A stretch of 64,000 bases of DNA from Inmirania thermothiophila (GCF_003751635.1 NZ_RJVI01000002.1:372001-436000), one strand, 5' to 3'; shown: positions 16,618 to 26,889, counted from the first letter of the stretch. Notes: generated by a model from the letters alone, not told the origin. Translations and numbers: made by a program.

Positions 16618-17886
16618 TCAGACCAGACCGTGGAAGGGCTGCACCGTGACCTCGTCGCCCGGCTCCACGCCCTCGCTCCCCGCGGGCAGGACGATGAAGC
16701 AGTTGGCCGCGGCCATGGAGCTCAGAATCCCCGAGCCCTGGGGCCCGGTGCTGCGCACCACCCAGCGCCCCTCGGCGTCGGTCTCGAGGATGCCGCGCTG
16801 GAACTCGGTGCGGCCGCGGCCCTTGCGCAGCCGCGACACGCACGGCACGCGCAGCTCCGGCGGCCGCGTCACCCGCGCCCCCGCCATGCGCCAGAGCGCC
16901 GGCTGCACGAACTGGTAGAAGGTCACCATCACCGAGACCGGGTTGCCGGGCAGGCCGAAGAACCAGGCCCCGCCCAGGCGTCCGAAGGCGAGGGGCTTGC
17001 CCGGCTTCATGGCGATGCGCCACATGCGCACCTCGCCCAGCGCGTCCAGGGTCTGCTTGACGTAGTCGGCCTCGCCCACGGAGACGCCGCCGGAGGTGAT
17101 CACCACGTCGGCCTGGGCGGCGGCCTCGGAGAAGGCCTCGCGCATGGCCTCGGGGTCGTCGCGGATGACCCCGAGGTCGAGCAGCTCCACCCCCAGCCGG
17201 CGCAGCATGCCGTAGAGGCTGTAGCGGTTGCTGTCGTAGACGTCGCCGAGGCCCAGCGGCTCGCCGATGCCGCGCAGCTCGTCGCCGGTGGAGAAGAAGG
17301 CCACCCGCACCCGCCGCAGCACCGGCACCTCGGCGAGGCCCACCGAGGCGGCCACCCCCAGCTCGGCGGGACGGAAGACGGTGCCGGCGCCGATCACGAC
17401 CCCGCCGCGGGCGAGGTCCTCGCCGGCATGGCGGACGTTCTCGCCGGGCTCGTGGCCGGGGCCGAGGATGACCGTCTCCCCCTCGCGCCGCACCGCCTCC
17501 TGCATCACCACGGTGTCGGCGCCCTCGGGCATCACCGCCCCGGTCATGATCCGCACCGCCTCGCCGGGACCCACGACGCCGTCGAAGGGGGCGCCGGCGA
17601 GCGCCGTCCCCACCACGCGCAGGGCCCTCTCCCCCTCGGCGGGCAGGTCTGCGCCGCGCACGGCGTAGCCGTCCATGGCCGAGTTGGTGTGGGCGGGCAC
17701 GTCGATGGGGGAGAGGATGTCGCGCGCGGCGACGCGGCCGAGGGCGTCGCGCAGGGCGACCCGCTCCACCGTGGTCACCGGCGTGACCTGCTCGAGGATG
17801 CGCCGGCGGGCCTCCTCCACCGGGAGCAGCCCGCCGGGCGCGGGCCCGGCACAGCAGTCGTGCGATCCGGTCGCATGCTCGCTCAT
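16618..17886 (-). CDS. moeA: Molybdopterin molybdenumtransferase MoeA
   Basis: A 422-residue protein of normal MoeA length. It shows the early SPIDVPAHTNSAMDGYAV segment (conserved Asp-Gly-Tyr), TSGGVSVGEADYVK (MoCF-domain binding loop) and GLPGNPVSVMVTFYQFV, all standard for insertion of molybdate (or tungstate) into adenylated molybdopterin. An N-terminal His/Cys-containing tail (HATGSHDCC, 4-12) is unusual. It is the last gene of the tupABC-mobA-mobB-moeA unit; 21 nt separate it from mobB. Tungstate import encoded in the same operon suggests that tungsten may be inserted. Confidence 0.95.
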   Translation of the reverse strand: MSEHATGSHDCCAGPAPGGLLPVEEARRRILEQVTPVTTVERVALRDALGRVAARDILSPIDVPAHTNSAMDGYAVRGADLPAEGERALRVVGTALAGAPFDGVVGPGEAVRIMTGAVMPEGADTVVMQEAVRREGETVILGPGHEPGENVRHAGEDLARGGVVIGAGTVFRPAELGVAASVGLAEVPVLRRVRVAFFSTGDELRGIGEPLGLGDVYDSNRYSLYGMLRRLGVELLDLGVIRDDPEAMREAFSEAAAQADVVITSGGVSVGEADYVKQTLDALGEVRMWRIAMKPGKPLAFGRLGGAWFFGLPGNPVSVMVTFYQFVQPALWRMAGARVTRPPELRVPCVSRLRKGRGRTEFQRGILETDAEGRWVVRSTGPQGSGILSSMAAANCFIVLPAGSEGVEPGDEVTVQPFHGLV

Positions 17887-17907
17887 GGGGTCACTCCATT
17901 CGTTCTT

Positions 17908-18456
17908 TCAAGATGTTGCACGCCTTTCCTGAAGAATGGCCTTCGGATCCGGCAGGAACCGCCCGCAGATGAACTCGGCGATCGCCTCGGGGCGGTTGAG
18001 GTCCAGGACCGGCACCGGCACCGCCCGCTGCGGGGGGGCGTCGGTGGCGAGCGCGATCACGGTCTCGTCCTCGAGGCAGAGCAGCGGCCGCCCGAGGACC
18101 GGGCGGTGCAGCTCGATCTTGGGGAAGCGCCCGTGCTTGAACCCCTCCACCAGGACCAGGTCGAGGCGGTGGCGGTCGAGGCGCTCGAGCAGCGCATCCA
18201 GGGGCGGCTCCCCGGTGTCGCCCATCTCCGTGACCAGGGCCCAGCGGTGGCGCGAGGCCACCAGCACCTGCTCGGCCCCCGCCTTGCGCACCTCGTAGCT
18301 GTCCTTGCCCGGATAGTCGATCTCGAAGTCGTGGTGGGCGTGCTTGACCACGCCGAGGCGCAGGCCGCGACGCTTGAGCAGCGGCACCAGCCGCACCAGC
18401 AGGGTGGTCTTGCCGGTGCCGCTGTAGGCGGCGATGCCGAGCACGGGGGCGGTCAC
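17908..18456 (-). CDS. mobB: Molybdopterin-guanine dinucleotide biosynthesis adaptor MobB
   Basis: A 182-residue P-loop GTPase. Walker A is AYSGTGKTTL (10-19), followed by the MobB-type KHAHHDFEIDYPGKDSYEVR segment and the DLVLVEGFKHGRFPKIEL stretch (DxxxVEGF). It assists MobA in forming the guanine dinucleotide cofactor needed by formate dehydrogenase. The GTG start at 18456 overlaps the mobA TGA by 4 nt (GTGA), indicating coupled translation. A longer ATG-initiated frame runs back through mobA and is not the natural start. Confidence 0.92.
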   Translation of the reverse strand: MTAPVLGIAAYSGTGKTTLLVRLVPLLKRRGLRLGVVKHAHHDFEIDYPGKDSYEVRKAGAEQVLVASRHRWALVTEMGDTGEPPLDALLERLDRHRLDLVLVEGFKHGRFPKIELHRPVLGRPLLCLEDETVIALATDAPPQRAVPVPVLDLNRPEAIAEFICGRFLPDPKAILQERRATS

Positions 18457-19058
18457 GGGCGCCCCCCCGCGCCCACGCGGGCGGCGAGCTCGGCGAGCTG
18501 CTCGGGCTCGTTGGCGTTCATGAAGGCCTCGGGCCGGTCGGAGAAGTCCACCTCGACGGTGCGGTGGCGAGGATACCAGAGGTCGATCTTGCGGTCGCCG
18601 GCGGCCAGATAGGCCTCGAGGCTCGGCAGGAGCTCGCGGCGCAGGAGGGCGAACACCGGCTGCAGGCGCCGCCCGTCGTGGGCCACCGCGATCTCGGCCC
18701 CGGCCGCCTCGAGGGCGGCGCGCAGCCGGGCCACGAGGTCCGGCGGCACCAGCGGCGAGTCGCAGGGCACGGTGGCCACCAGCGGCGTGGTCGCCGCCGC
18801 GAGGGCGGCGGCGAAGCCGGCGAGGGGCCCCTGGAAGCCCGCGAGGGCGTCGCCCACCACCGGCACACCCAGGGCCTCGTAGGCCTCGCGGTTGCGGTTG
18901 GCGTTGATGAGCAGCGCCTCGCACTGCGGGCGCAGGGCGTCGAGGATGTGGGCCGCGAGGGGGCGCCCGGCGAGCTCCAGGAGGCCCTTGTCGCGCCCCC
19001 CCATGCGCCGCCCCCGTCCGCCGGCGAGCACGGCGCCGGTGACGCCGGCGGCGCTCAC
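18453..19058 (-). CDS. mobA: Molybdenum cofactor guanylyltransferase MobA
   Basis: A 201-residue nucleotidyltransferase. The GTP-binding signature LAGGRGRRMGGRDKGLLEL (11-29) is complete and the metal-binding Asp lies in VPCDSPLVPPDL (about 97-108). NANEPEQL near the end is the family's closing motif. MobA links GMP to molybdopterin to give the bis-MGD precursor used by the formate dehydrogenase encoded 10 kb away. Start and stop overlap with tupC and mobB (ATGA and GTGA). Confidence 0.95.
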   Translation of the reverse strand: MSAAGVTGAVLAGGRGRRMGGRDKGLLELAGRPLAAHILDALRPQCEALLINANRNREAYEALGVPVVGDALAGFQGPLAGFAAALAAATTPLVATVPCDSPLVPPDLVARLRAALEAAGAEIAVAHDGRRLQPVFALLRRELLPSLEAYLAAGDRKIDLWYPRHRTVEVDFSDRPEAFMNANEPEQLAELAARVGAGGRP

Positions 19059-19759
19059 GGACCGCCCCCGGGACGGGCCAGCCCCGGTCCGCTGCGCGGG
19101 CCCTGCAGCGGCAGCTCCCGCAGCCGCCCGCCCTCCAGCAGCAGGTGGCGGTCGGCGAGCCGGGACACGGCGCGGGGCTCGTGGCTGGTGACGACGAGCC
19201 CGATGCCCTCCAAGCGGAGACGGCGCAGCAGGAAGTAGGTCTGCTCGCGGGCCTCGCCGTCGAGGTTCGCGGTGGGCTCGTCGAGGAGGAGGTAGCGCGG
19301 GGCGAGCACGCGGGCGCGGGTCAGGGCCACGCGCTGCTGCTCGCCGCCGGAGAGGCGCCGCGCATCGCGCCCGGCGAGATGGGCGATGCCCGCCCAGGCC
19401 AGCGCCTCCGCCACCCGCGCCGCCACCTCGGGGGCGGGAACCCCCTGCCGGCGCAGCCCGTAGGCGACGTTGTCGGCGACGGTGCCACGGAAGAGATAGG
19501 GCGCCTGATGGCAGTAGACGACGTCGCGGCGCAGCCGCGCCGCCGCCCGCGGCCAGCGCAGCGACGCCCCGTCCGCCAGCAGCAGCCCCTCGTCCGGGGG
19601 CAGGAGGCCCGCGAGGATGCGCAGCAGCGTCGTCTTGCCGGCGCCGTTGGCGCCGCTCAGGTAGAGACAGGCGCCGCGCTCCAGCTGCAGCCGCTCGATG
19701 TCGAGCAGCAGCCGCCCGTGCAGGCGCAGGCGCAGGCCGCGCAGCTCCAGGCCGCTCAC
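19055..19759 (-). CDS. tupC: Tungstate ABC transporter ATP-binding protein TupC
   Basis: A 234-residue ABC ATPase. Walker A GANGAGKT (36-43), signature LSGGEQQRVALTRA (about 137-150), Walker B YLLLDEPTANLD (about 157-168) and the switch His (VVTSHEPRA) are intact. It energises uptake through TupB. GTG start at 19759 overlaps the tupB stop (GTGA). The assignment to tungstate rests on the neighbouring TupA-type binding protein; molybdate cannot be excluded. Confidence 0.88.
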   Translation of the reverse strand: MSGLELRGLRLRLHGRLLLDIERLQLERGACLYLSGANGAGKTTLLRILAGLLPPDEGLLLADGASLRWPRAAARLRRDVVYCHQAPYLFRGTVADNVAYGLRRQGVPAPEVAARVAEALAWAGIAHLAGRDARRLSGGEQQRVALTRARVLAPRYLLLDEPTANLDGEAREQTYFLLRRLRLEGIGLVVTSHEPRAVSRLADRHLLLEGGRLRELPLQGPRSGPGLARPGGGP

Positions 19760-20463
19760 GCGCCGAGCTCCCCGTGCCCCTGGAGGCGGGTGACGGCGAG
19801 GTTGAGGGAGAGGGCGAGCACCATCAGCACCAGTCCCAGCGCGATGCCTTCGGCGAAGGCGCCCTTGCTGGTCTCCAGCGCGATCGCCGTCGGGATGTTG
19901 CGAGTGTAATGGAGGATGTTGCCGCCCACCATGATGGAGGAGCCCACCTCCGCGATGATGCGCCCGAAGGCGGCCACCACGGCGGCGACGAGGGCGAAGC
20001 GGACCTCGCCGAGCACCGTCAGCATCGCCCGCCAGGGCGGTGCGCCGAGGGTGAGGGCGGTCTCCCAGGCGCGGCGGTCGGCGGCCTGGATGGCGGCGTG
20101 GCCCATGGCGACGACGATGGGGAAGGCGAGGACGACCTGGCCGATCACCATCGCGGTCTGGGTGAAGAGCAGGCGCCACTCGCCCAGCGGCCCGGCGCGG
20201 GAGAGCAGCAGATAGAGGGTCAGCCCCACCACCACCGCCGGCAGCGCCAGCATCGTGTTGAAGAGGGTGATGAGCAGGCGCCGCCCGGGAAAGCGGGCGT
20301 AGGCGAGGAGGAAGGCCAGCAGCACCGCGGGCGGGGCGGCGACGGCGATGGCGCGCAGGGAGACGGAGAAGGAGACGCCGATGATCTCCCACAGCCCCGG
20401 ATCCCCCGTCACCAGCATGCGCAGGGCCTCGAGGCTCGCCTGCGCGAGGCTCGTCTCCTCCAT
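19756..20463 (-). CDS. tupB: Tungstate ABC transporter permease TupB
   Basis: A 235-residue membrane protein of the ModB/CysT-like permease type with about five or six helices. The ATPase-docking EAA loop lies near residues 130-150 (AWETALTLGAPPWRAMLTVL). The family-typical FGRIIAEVGSSIMVGGNI stretch (about 167-184) strongly resembles TupB proteins. It begins 5 nt after the tupA stop. Confidence 0.9.
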   Translation of the reverse strand: MEETSLAQASLEALRMLVTGDPGLWEIIGVSFSVSLRAIAVAAPPAVLLAFLLAYARFPGRRLLITLFNTMLALPAVVVGLTLYLLLSRAGPLGEWRLLFTQTAMVIGQVVLAFPIVVAMGHAAIQAADRRAWETALTLGAPPWRAMLTVLGEVRFALVAAVVAAFGRIIAEVGSSIMVGGNILHYTRNIPTAIALETSKGAFAEGIALGLVLMVLALSLNLAVTRLQGHGELGA

Positions 20464-20468
20464 GGGCC

Positions 20469-21332
20469 TTACTCCTTCGGCGGCACCGCCACCGGGTGGA
20501 ACAGGACCTCGCCGCCGATGCGGTAGGCGCCGATCCGGGCCTGCCCCTCGGGCGAGGTGAGCCAGGCGATGAGGGCCATCGCCCCCAGATAGTTGACATC
20601 ACGCCAGCGCGCGGGATTGACCGCGATGACGCTGTAGGGGTTGCGCAGGCGCGCATCGCCCTCCACGAGGACCTCCAGGGCCAGGCGCGCCCTCTGGGAC
20701 AGCCAGGTGCCGCGGTCGACGAGGGTGTAGGCGCCGAGCTCGGAGGCCATCTGCAGCGTCCGGCCCATGCCCTGGCCGGTCTCGCGGTACCAGCGCCCCT
20801 GCGGCGCCACCGCGGCCGCGCGCCACAGCGCGCGCTCCTTCTTGTGGGTGCCGGAGTCGTCCCCGCGGGAGAGGAACGGCGCCCCGGCCGCGGCGATGCG
20901 GCGCAGGGCCTCGGCGGCATCCATGAGGCCTCGCACCCGCGCAGGATCCCGCGCCGGTCCCACGAGGACGAAGTCGTTATACATCACGGCGCGTCGGTTG
21001 ACGCCGTAGCCGGCCTCCACGAAGCGGGCCTCGGCCGGCGGGGCGTGCACCAGGACCACGTCCACGTCGCCGTCGCGGCCCATGCGCAGCGCCTTGCCCG
21101 TGCCCACCGCGACGACGTCGACGCGATAGCCGGTCAGGCCCTGGAAGGCGGGCAGGATCGCCCGCAGCAGCCCGGAGTTCTCGGTGCTGGTGGTGGTGGC
21201 GAGGCGCACCACCTCGCCGCCCGGCGGGGCCGCCGCCACGAGGGCGGGCAGGAGCGCGGCGGCAAGCAAGGCGAGCAGGCGCCGCGCGGCCCCGCGCGCC
21301 CCGTGCAGCGTCTCCGATCTCCTGTGCATCAT
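20469..21332 (-). CDS. tupA: Tungstate-binding periplasmic protein TupA
   Basis: A 287-residue substrate-binding protein. A signal peptide with a basic start and hydrophobic core (about 17-33) is followed by VVRLATTTSTENSGLL; the TTTS motif is the recognised oxyanion ligand of TupA-type proteins and differs from ModA. Further family traits are GTGKALRMGRDGDVDVVLVHAP and SRGDDSGTHKKE. The ATG pair at 21332/21329 was chosen because GGGGG lies 6-9 nt upstream; ATG at 21359 is an alternative. Regulation: a sigma-54-type promoter and two palindromic boxes lie upstream, shared with the response regulator region. Confidence 0.9.
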   Translation of the reverse strand: MMHRRSETLHGARGAARRLLALLAAALLPALVAAAPPGGEVVRLATTTSTENSGLLRAILPAFQGLTGYRVDVVAVGTGKALRMGRDGDVDVVLVHAPPAEARFVEAGYGVNRRAVMYNDFVLVGPARDPARVRGLMDAAEALRRIAAAGAPFLSRGDDSGTHKKERALWRAAAVAPQGRWYRETGQGMGRTLQMASELGAYTLVDRGTWLSQRARLALEVLVEGDARLRNPYSVIAVNPARWRDVNYLGAMALIAWLTSPEGQARIGAYRIGGEVLFHPVAVPPKE

Positions 21333-21406
21333 CGCGCCCCCGGTCCCATTTGTTCGCATCCCCACCGATTGTCCGCCCCCACGGCGGTGGCGTTCAAGCA
21401 CGGCCC

Positions 21407-21422
21407 CGGCACGGCCCTTGCT
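21407..21422 (+). promoter_or_regulatory. Sigma-54-type promoter of the two-component genes
   Basis: CGGCACG-gccc-TTGCT matches the -24/-12 consensus TGGCACG-N4-TTGCW except for the first base. Predicted transcription start near 21433, giving a leader of about 120 nt that contains both palindromic boxes. Confidence 0.55.
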
Positions 21423-21424
21423 TG

Positions 21425-21440
21425 CGCACCGCCCGTGCCG
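21425..21440 (-). promoter_or_regulatory. Sigma-54-type promoter of tupA (weaker match)
   Basis: On the minus strand CGGCACG-ggcg-GTGCG keeps the essential GG and GC dinucleotides with 10-nt spacing but has two mismatches at -12. Predicted start near 21414; the palindromic boxes would be centred at about -74 and -108. Confidence 0.45.
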
Positions 21441-21474
21441 GCGGCCGGCCCGGCGGGGGCCGCCCGCCGCCGAC

Positions 21475-21480
21475 TATACT
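21475..21480 (+). promoter_or_regulatory. Possible sigma-70 -10 element of the response regulator gene
   Basis: TATACT directly abuts the first palindromic box (21481-21495). Binding of a regulator to the box would cover the start site, as expected for autorepression. No good -35 is visible. Confidence 0.35.
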
Positions 21481-21529
21481 GCGTCAAAACGACCCGCCGC
21501 CGGGGCGCTCCGGTGGGACAGAACGACCC
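21481..21529. promoter_or_regulatory. Pair of palindromic regulator boxes (tupA/regulator intergenic)
   Basis: Box 1 at 21481-21495 reads GCGTCA-AAA-CGACCC; box 2 at 21515-21529 reads GGGACA-GAA-CGACCC. Both match GGGWCA-N3-YGACCC found at the fdh promoter. Centres are 34 bp apart. A half-site GGGTCA follows at 21533-21538. Confidence 0.6.
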
Positions 21530-21553
21530 AGCGGGTCACGGATGGAGGAGGCC

Positions 21554-22927
<1,374 letters not shown>

Positions 22928-22929
22928 GC

Positions 22930-24993
22930 GTGCTGCGCCGGGCGCTGGTCTCGGTCACCTCGTCGCTGCGGCGCAAGCTCCTGGTGCTGGTCCTGCTGCC
23001 GGTGGCGGTGATGCCGCTGCTGCTGGGGCTCGCGGTCTACTGGGGGCAGCGCTTCAGCTACGACCAGCTCTTCATGCGGGTGCGCACCGACCTTGCGGTG
23101 GCCGATGCCGTCTTCCGCCGCCTCCAGGCCGACTACCTGCGCGAGCTCGCGGCCCTCGCCGCCTCGTACGGCTTCCTCTCGGCCTTCCGCGGCGGCGACG
23201 TGACGGCGGTGCGCGCGCATCTGGCCGAGGTGCGGATGCGTGCGGGCTTCGCCTTCCTGCACCTGACGGATCCGCTCGGGCGGTGGCTGCTGGAGGAGGA
23301 CGAGGCGGGCATCGGCCGCAGCCGGCCGAGCCCGTTGCTCGCCGCCGCCCGTGCCGGCCGCCCGGGGGTCGGGATCGAGGTCTTCGATGCCGCCGACCTC
23401 GCCCGCGAGCGCCCGGCGCTGGCCGAACGCGTGCGCCTGCCCCTGGTGCCGACGCCGCAGGCGGCGCCCACCGAGCGCACGGTGGAGGACCGGGGGCTGG
23501 TGGTGCGGGTCGTGCAGCCGCTGCGCGACGCCGAGGGGCGCGTGGTGGCCCTGCTCGACGGCGGCGTGCTGCTCAACGGCAACTTCGCCTTCGTCGATGC
23601 CATCCGCGACCTGGTCTACGGCCCGGGCAGCCTCCCGGAGGGGAGCCTCGGCACGGTGACGGTGTTCCTCGACGACGTGCGCATCAGCACCAACGTCCCC
23701 CTGCGTCCGGGCCAGCGGGCCCTGGGCACGCGCGTCTCGCAGGCGGTGCGCGACCGCGTGCTCGGGCTCGGAGCGACCTGGATCGACCGTGCCTTCGTGG
23801 TCAACGACTGGTACATCTCGGGCTACGAGCCGCTCTTCGACGTCTACGGCAACCGCGTCGGCATGCTCTACGCGGGGTTTCTCGAGGCCCCCTACCGCGC
23901 CGCGGGGCGGCAGGCGGTGGCGTGGCTCGCGCTCGCGGTGCTCGGGATGCTGCTGCTGGCGGTGACGGTGGCGGTGGTGGGGGCGCGCAGCATCTTCCGC
24001 CCCATCGAGGTGATGGCGGACGTGGTGCGGGCCCACGCGCGCGGCGAGGACCGGCGCATCGGCCCGGTGCGGGCGCGCGACGAGATCGGCGAGCTGGCGC
24101 GGCGGCTCGACCGCCTGCTCGACCAGCTCGAGAGCCGCAACCGCCAGATCTCCCACGCCGCCGAGCACCTCGAGCGCGAGGTGGCGCGGCGCACCCGCGA
24201 GCTGGAGGCCAAGAACGCGAGCCTCGAGCGCACCGTCGCCCTCCTCGCCGAGACCCGGCGCCAGCTCGTGGTGGCCGAGAAGCTCGCGGCGCTGGGCGAG
24301 CTCACCGCCGGCATCGCCCACGAGATCAACAACCCCGTGGCGGTGATCCTCGGCAACCTCGAGGTCGCCCTCGCCGAGCTCGGCGAGGCGTCGGCACCGG
24401 TGCGCACCGAGCTCGATCTCATCGGCGAGCAGGCCCGGCGCATCCAGGGCATCGTCGGCAACCTCCTGCGCTACGCCCGCCCCTCGGGCGTGGTGGGCGA
24501 GCCCGAGACCCTCGACCTCAACGAGGTGGTGCGCGAGACGCTGCCCCTGGTCCGGCACGCGGGCCCGCGCGCCGGGATCGAGATGCGGCAGCGGCTGGCG
24601 GCGGCGCGGCCGGTGGCCTGCAACCGCCAGGAGCTGCAGCAGGTGCTGGTCAACCTCCTGGTCAACGCCCTGCGCTCGATGCCGGGCGGCGGGGTGCTGG
24701 AGGTGGCCACCGAGGACTGGGCGCGTCCGGGCGAGGGCGCCGGTGCCGTGGTCCACGTGCGCGACAGCGGCGAGGGCATCGCCCCCGAGCACCTCGGCCG
24801 CATCTTCGACCCCTTCTTCACCACGCGGCGCGACGGCACGGGGCTGGGGCTGTCCATCAGCTACGGCATCGTCCGCCACTACGGCGGGCGGATCACGGTG
24901 GCGTCGGCGCCGGGCCAGGGCAGCACCTTCTCGGTCTGGCTCCCGGCCGCGGACGGGGCGGGGCGGGTGCCGCGGGCGCAGGCCGGGGCCTGA
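22930..24993 (+). CDS. Membrane sensor histidine kinase with periplasmic Cache-type domain
   Basis: A 687-residue kinase. Membrane helices at about 17-39 and 332-355 enclose a large periplasmic domain (about 40-330) of the double-Cache type, then HAMP, a coiled coil, the dimerisation domain with phospho-accepting His464 (IAHEINNPVAV), and the ATPase domain with N, G1 (DSGEGI), F and G2 (GTGLGLSIS) boxes. GTG start at 22930, 2 nt after the regulator stop. A periplasmic small-molecule ligand such as formate or an oxyanion is plausible given the neighbours, but no ligand can be deduced. Confidence 0.92.
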   Translation: MLRRALVSVTSSLRRKLLVLVLLPVAVMPLLLGLAVYWGQRFSYDQLFMRVRTDLAVADAVFRRLQADYLRELAALAASYGFLSAFRGGDVTAVRAHLAEVRMRAGFAFLHLTDPLGRWLLEEDEAGIGRSRPSPLLAAARAGRPGVGIEVFDAADLARERPALAERVRLPLVPTPQAAPTERTVEDRGLVVRVVQPLRDAEGRVVALLDGGVLLNGNFAFVDAIRDLVYGPGSLPEGSLGTVTVFLDDVRISTNVPLRPGQRALGTRVSQAVRDRVLGLGATWIDRAFVVNDWYISGYEPLFDVYGNRVGMLYAGFLEAPYRAAGRQAVAWLALAVLGMLLLAVTVAVVGARSIFRPIEVMADVVRAHARGEDRRIGPVRARDEIGELARRLDRLLDQLESRNRQISHAAEHLEREVARRTRELEAKNASLERTVALLAETRRQLVVAEKLAALGELTAGIAHEINNPVAVILGNLEVALAELGEASAPVRTELDLIGEQARRIQGIVGNLLRYARPSGVVGEPETLDLNEVVRETLPLVRHAGPRAGIEMRQRLAAARPVACNRQELQQVLVNLLVNALRSMPGGGVLEVATEDWARPGEGAGAVVHVRDSGEGIAPEHLGRIFDPFFTTRRDGTGLGLSISYGIVRHYGGRITVASAPGQGSTFSVWLPAADGAGRVPRAQAGA

Positions 24994-25005
24994 CCCCGGC
25001 GGGGC

Positions 25006-25839
25006 TCAGGCGCTGCGGGCCCGCGCCGGCGGGGCGTCGAGGATCACCCGTTCGGCGCCGTGGTAGACGAGGAAGTGCCGCCCCTTGGCGCGCCCGATGA
25101 GGGTGACGCCGGTGCGGCGGGCGAGCTCCAGGCCCATCTGGGTGATCCCCGAGCGCGACAGCAGCACCGGGATGCCCATCTGGGCCACCTTGATCACCAT
25201 CTCCGAGGTCAGCCGGCCGGTGGTGTAGAAGACCTTGTCGGCGCCGCCGATCCCCTCCAGCCACATGTGGCCGGCGATGGCGTCGACGGCGTTGTGCCGG
25301 CCCACGTCCTCGATGAAGAGCAGGATCTCGTCGTCGCGGCAGAGGGCGCAGCCGTGGACGGCGCCGGCGGAGCGGTAGACCTCGTTGTGGCCGGCGAGCC
25401 GCTCGAGCAGGGCGTAGATGCGCGACTGGCGCACGGTGACCTCGGGCACGGGGCGCAGCCGCGCCAGCAGGTCGCCGAAGACCGTGCCCTGGCCGCAGCC
25501 GGTGGTGACCGTGCGCCGCGCGAGACGCTCGTCCCAGCCGCGGGTGCCGCCGCGGGTGACCACCACCGCGGCCTCCACGTCCCAGTCCACCTGGACGGCG
25601 ACGATCTCCTCGAGGTCCTCGACGAAGCCCTGGTTGCGCAGGTAGCCGAGAACCAGCGCCTCGGGGTGGGCCCCGAGGGTCATGAGGGTGACGATCTCGC
25701 GCTTGTCCACGTAGAGGGTGAGGGGCCGCTCGCCGGCGATGCGCACCTCGCGCCGGGCGCCGGTCTCGTCCACGGCGGTGACGGTGTGGGTGGGGGCGAG
25801 CCCCGCGCGCGTCATCTCGGGCCGGTAGCGCCCGCCCAT
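25006..25839 (-). CDS. fdhD: Formate dehydrogenase accessory sulfurtransferase FdhD
   Basis: A 277-residue FdhD protein. FdhD passes sulfur from IscS to the bis-MGD cofactor and is required for active formate dehydrogenase. The flexible-loop motif is TTGCGQGT with Cys115; the second Cys of the E. coli CxxC pair is Gly here. A separate CxxC occurs at 164-167 (HGCALC). GRHNAVDAIAGHMW and TTGRLTSEMVIKVAQMGIPV are conserved blocks. It starts one base after the moaA stop, so both are co-transcribed, probably from the sigma-54 promoter upstream of moaA. Confidence 0.95.
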   Translation of the reverse strand: MGGRYRPEMTRAGLAPTHTVTAVDETGARREVRIAGERPLTLYVDKREIVTLMTLGAHPEALVLGYLRNQGFVEDLEEIVAVQVDWDVEAAVVVTRGGTRGWDERLARRTVTTGCGQGTVFGDLLARLRPVPEVTVRQSRIYALLERLAGHNEVYRSAGAVHGCALCRDDEILLFIEDVGRHNAVDAIAGHMWLEGIGGADKVFYTTGRLTSEMVIKVAQMGIPVLLSRSGITQMGLELARRTGVTLIGRAKGRHFLVYHGAERVILDAPPARARSA

Positions 25840-25840
25840 C

Positions 25841-26860
25841 TCATCCCCCGGTGACGTTCATGTGGCGCAGGATCGCCGGACGCGCCGCGAGGTCGAACTC
25901 GTGCCCCTGGGGCTTGATGTCCATGGCCGCGACGATGGCGCGCTTGAGGATGTCGCGATCCCCCGGGTGGGCCCGCACCACGTGGCGCAGGTCCACCGAG
26001 TGCTCCTGGCCGAGGCAGAGCAGCAGCCGGCCCTCGGCGGTGAGGCGGACGCGGTTGCACGTGGCGCAGAAGTTGTGGCTGTGCGGCGAGATGAAGCCGA
26101 CGCGGCAGCCGGTGCCGTCGATGCGCCAGTAGCGGGCCGGACCGCCCGTGGTCTCGGTGGTGGGCAGGAGCCGCCAGTGGCGCTCGATCTCGGCGCGCAC
26201 CTCGTCGCTGGAGCAGTAGCTGCCGAGGCGGTCATGGCCGTCCACCTCGCCGAGCGGCATCTCCTCGATGAAGGTGATGTCGAGGTCGCGCGCGAGGGCG
26301 TAGCGGACCAGCGCGGGGATCTCGTCTTCGTTGAAGCCGCGCAGGATCACGGCGTTGAGCTTGATGCGCTCGAACCCGGCCCGGCGCGCGGCCTCGACGC
26401 CGTCGAGGACGTCGGCGAGCCGGCCGGTGCGCGAGATGCGGCGGAAGCGCTCGGGGTCGAGGCTGTCGAGGCTGATGTTGATGCGGCGCACGCCGGCGCG
26501 GCGCAGCCCCTCGGCGTACTGCGCCAGCAGCGCGCCGTTGGTGGTCAGCACCAGCTCGCGCAGGCCGGGAAGCGCCCCCAGCTCCTCGAACAGCCACAGG
26601 ATGTTGCGCCGGATCAGGGGCTCGCCGCCGGTGATGCGGATCTTGCGCACGCCGAGCTCGGCGAAGGCGGCGGCGATCTCGCGGATCTCCTCGAGGGTGA
26701 GCACCTGCGCCCGCGGCAGGAACGTCATCTCCTCGCTCATGCAATAGAGGCAGCGGAAGTTGCAGCGGTCCGTGACCGAGATGCGCAGATAGGTCACGTG
26801 CCGCCCGAAGCGGTCCACGAGCCGCTCCGGCAGGGGCTGGTCTGGGGGCAGCAGTCGCAT
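25841..26860 (-). CDS. moaA: GTP 3',8-cyclase MoaA
   Basis: A 339-residue radical SAM enzyme carrying out the first step of molybdopterin synthesis. The SAM-cluster motif is CNFRCLYC (Cys33, 37, 40) and the C-terminal cluster is CATCNRVRLTAEGRLLLC. The protein lacks the terminal GG dipeptide in its usual form but ends NVTGG, which does give GG. The ATG at 26860 follows GAGGAGAGGAG, a strong ribosome binding site; the frame continues far upstream across the regulatory region, which is not coding. Confidence 0.95.
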   Translation of the reverse strand: MRLLPPDQPLPERLVDRFGRHVTYLRISVTDRCNFRCLYCMSEEMTFLPRAQVLTLEEIREIAAAFAELGVRKIRITGGEPLIRRNILWLFEELGALPGLRELVLTTNGALLAQYAEGLRRAGVRRINISLDSLDPERFRRISRTGRLADVLDGVEAARRAGFERIKLNAVILRGFNEDEIPALVRYALARDLDITFIEEMPLGEVDGHDRLGSYCSSDEVRAEIERHWRLLPTTETTGGPARYWRIDGTGCRVGFISPHSHNFCATCNRVRLTAEGRLLLCLGQEHSVDLRHVVRAHPGDRDILKRAIVAAMDIKPQGHEFDLAARPAILRHMNVTGG

Positions 26861-26889
26861 GCGCTCCTCTCCTCCTCGGGGCCGCCTTC

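Noticed and set aside
16568-17023. N-terminal extension of mfd
   Set aside because: The frame is open but runs antisense-free through moeA codons; Mfd length and N-terminal homology fit the ATG at 16567.
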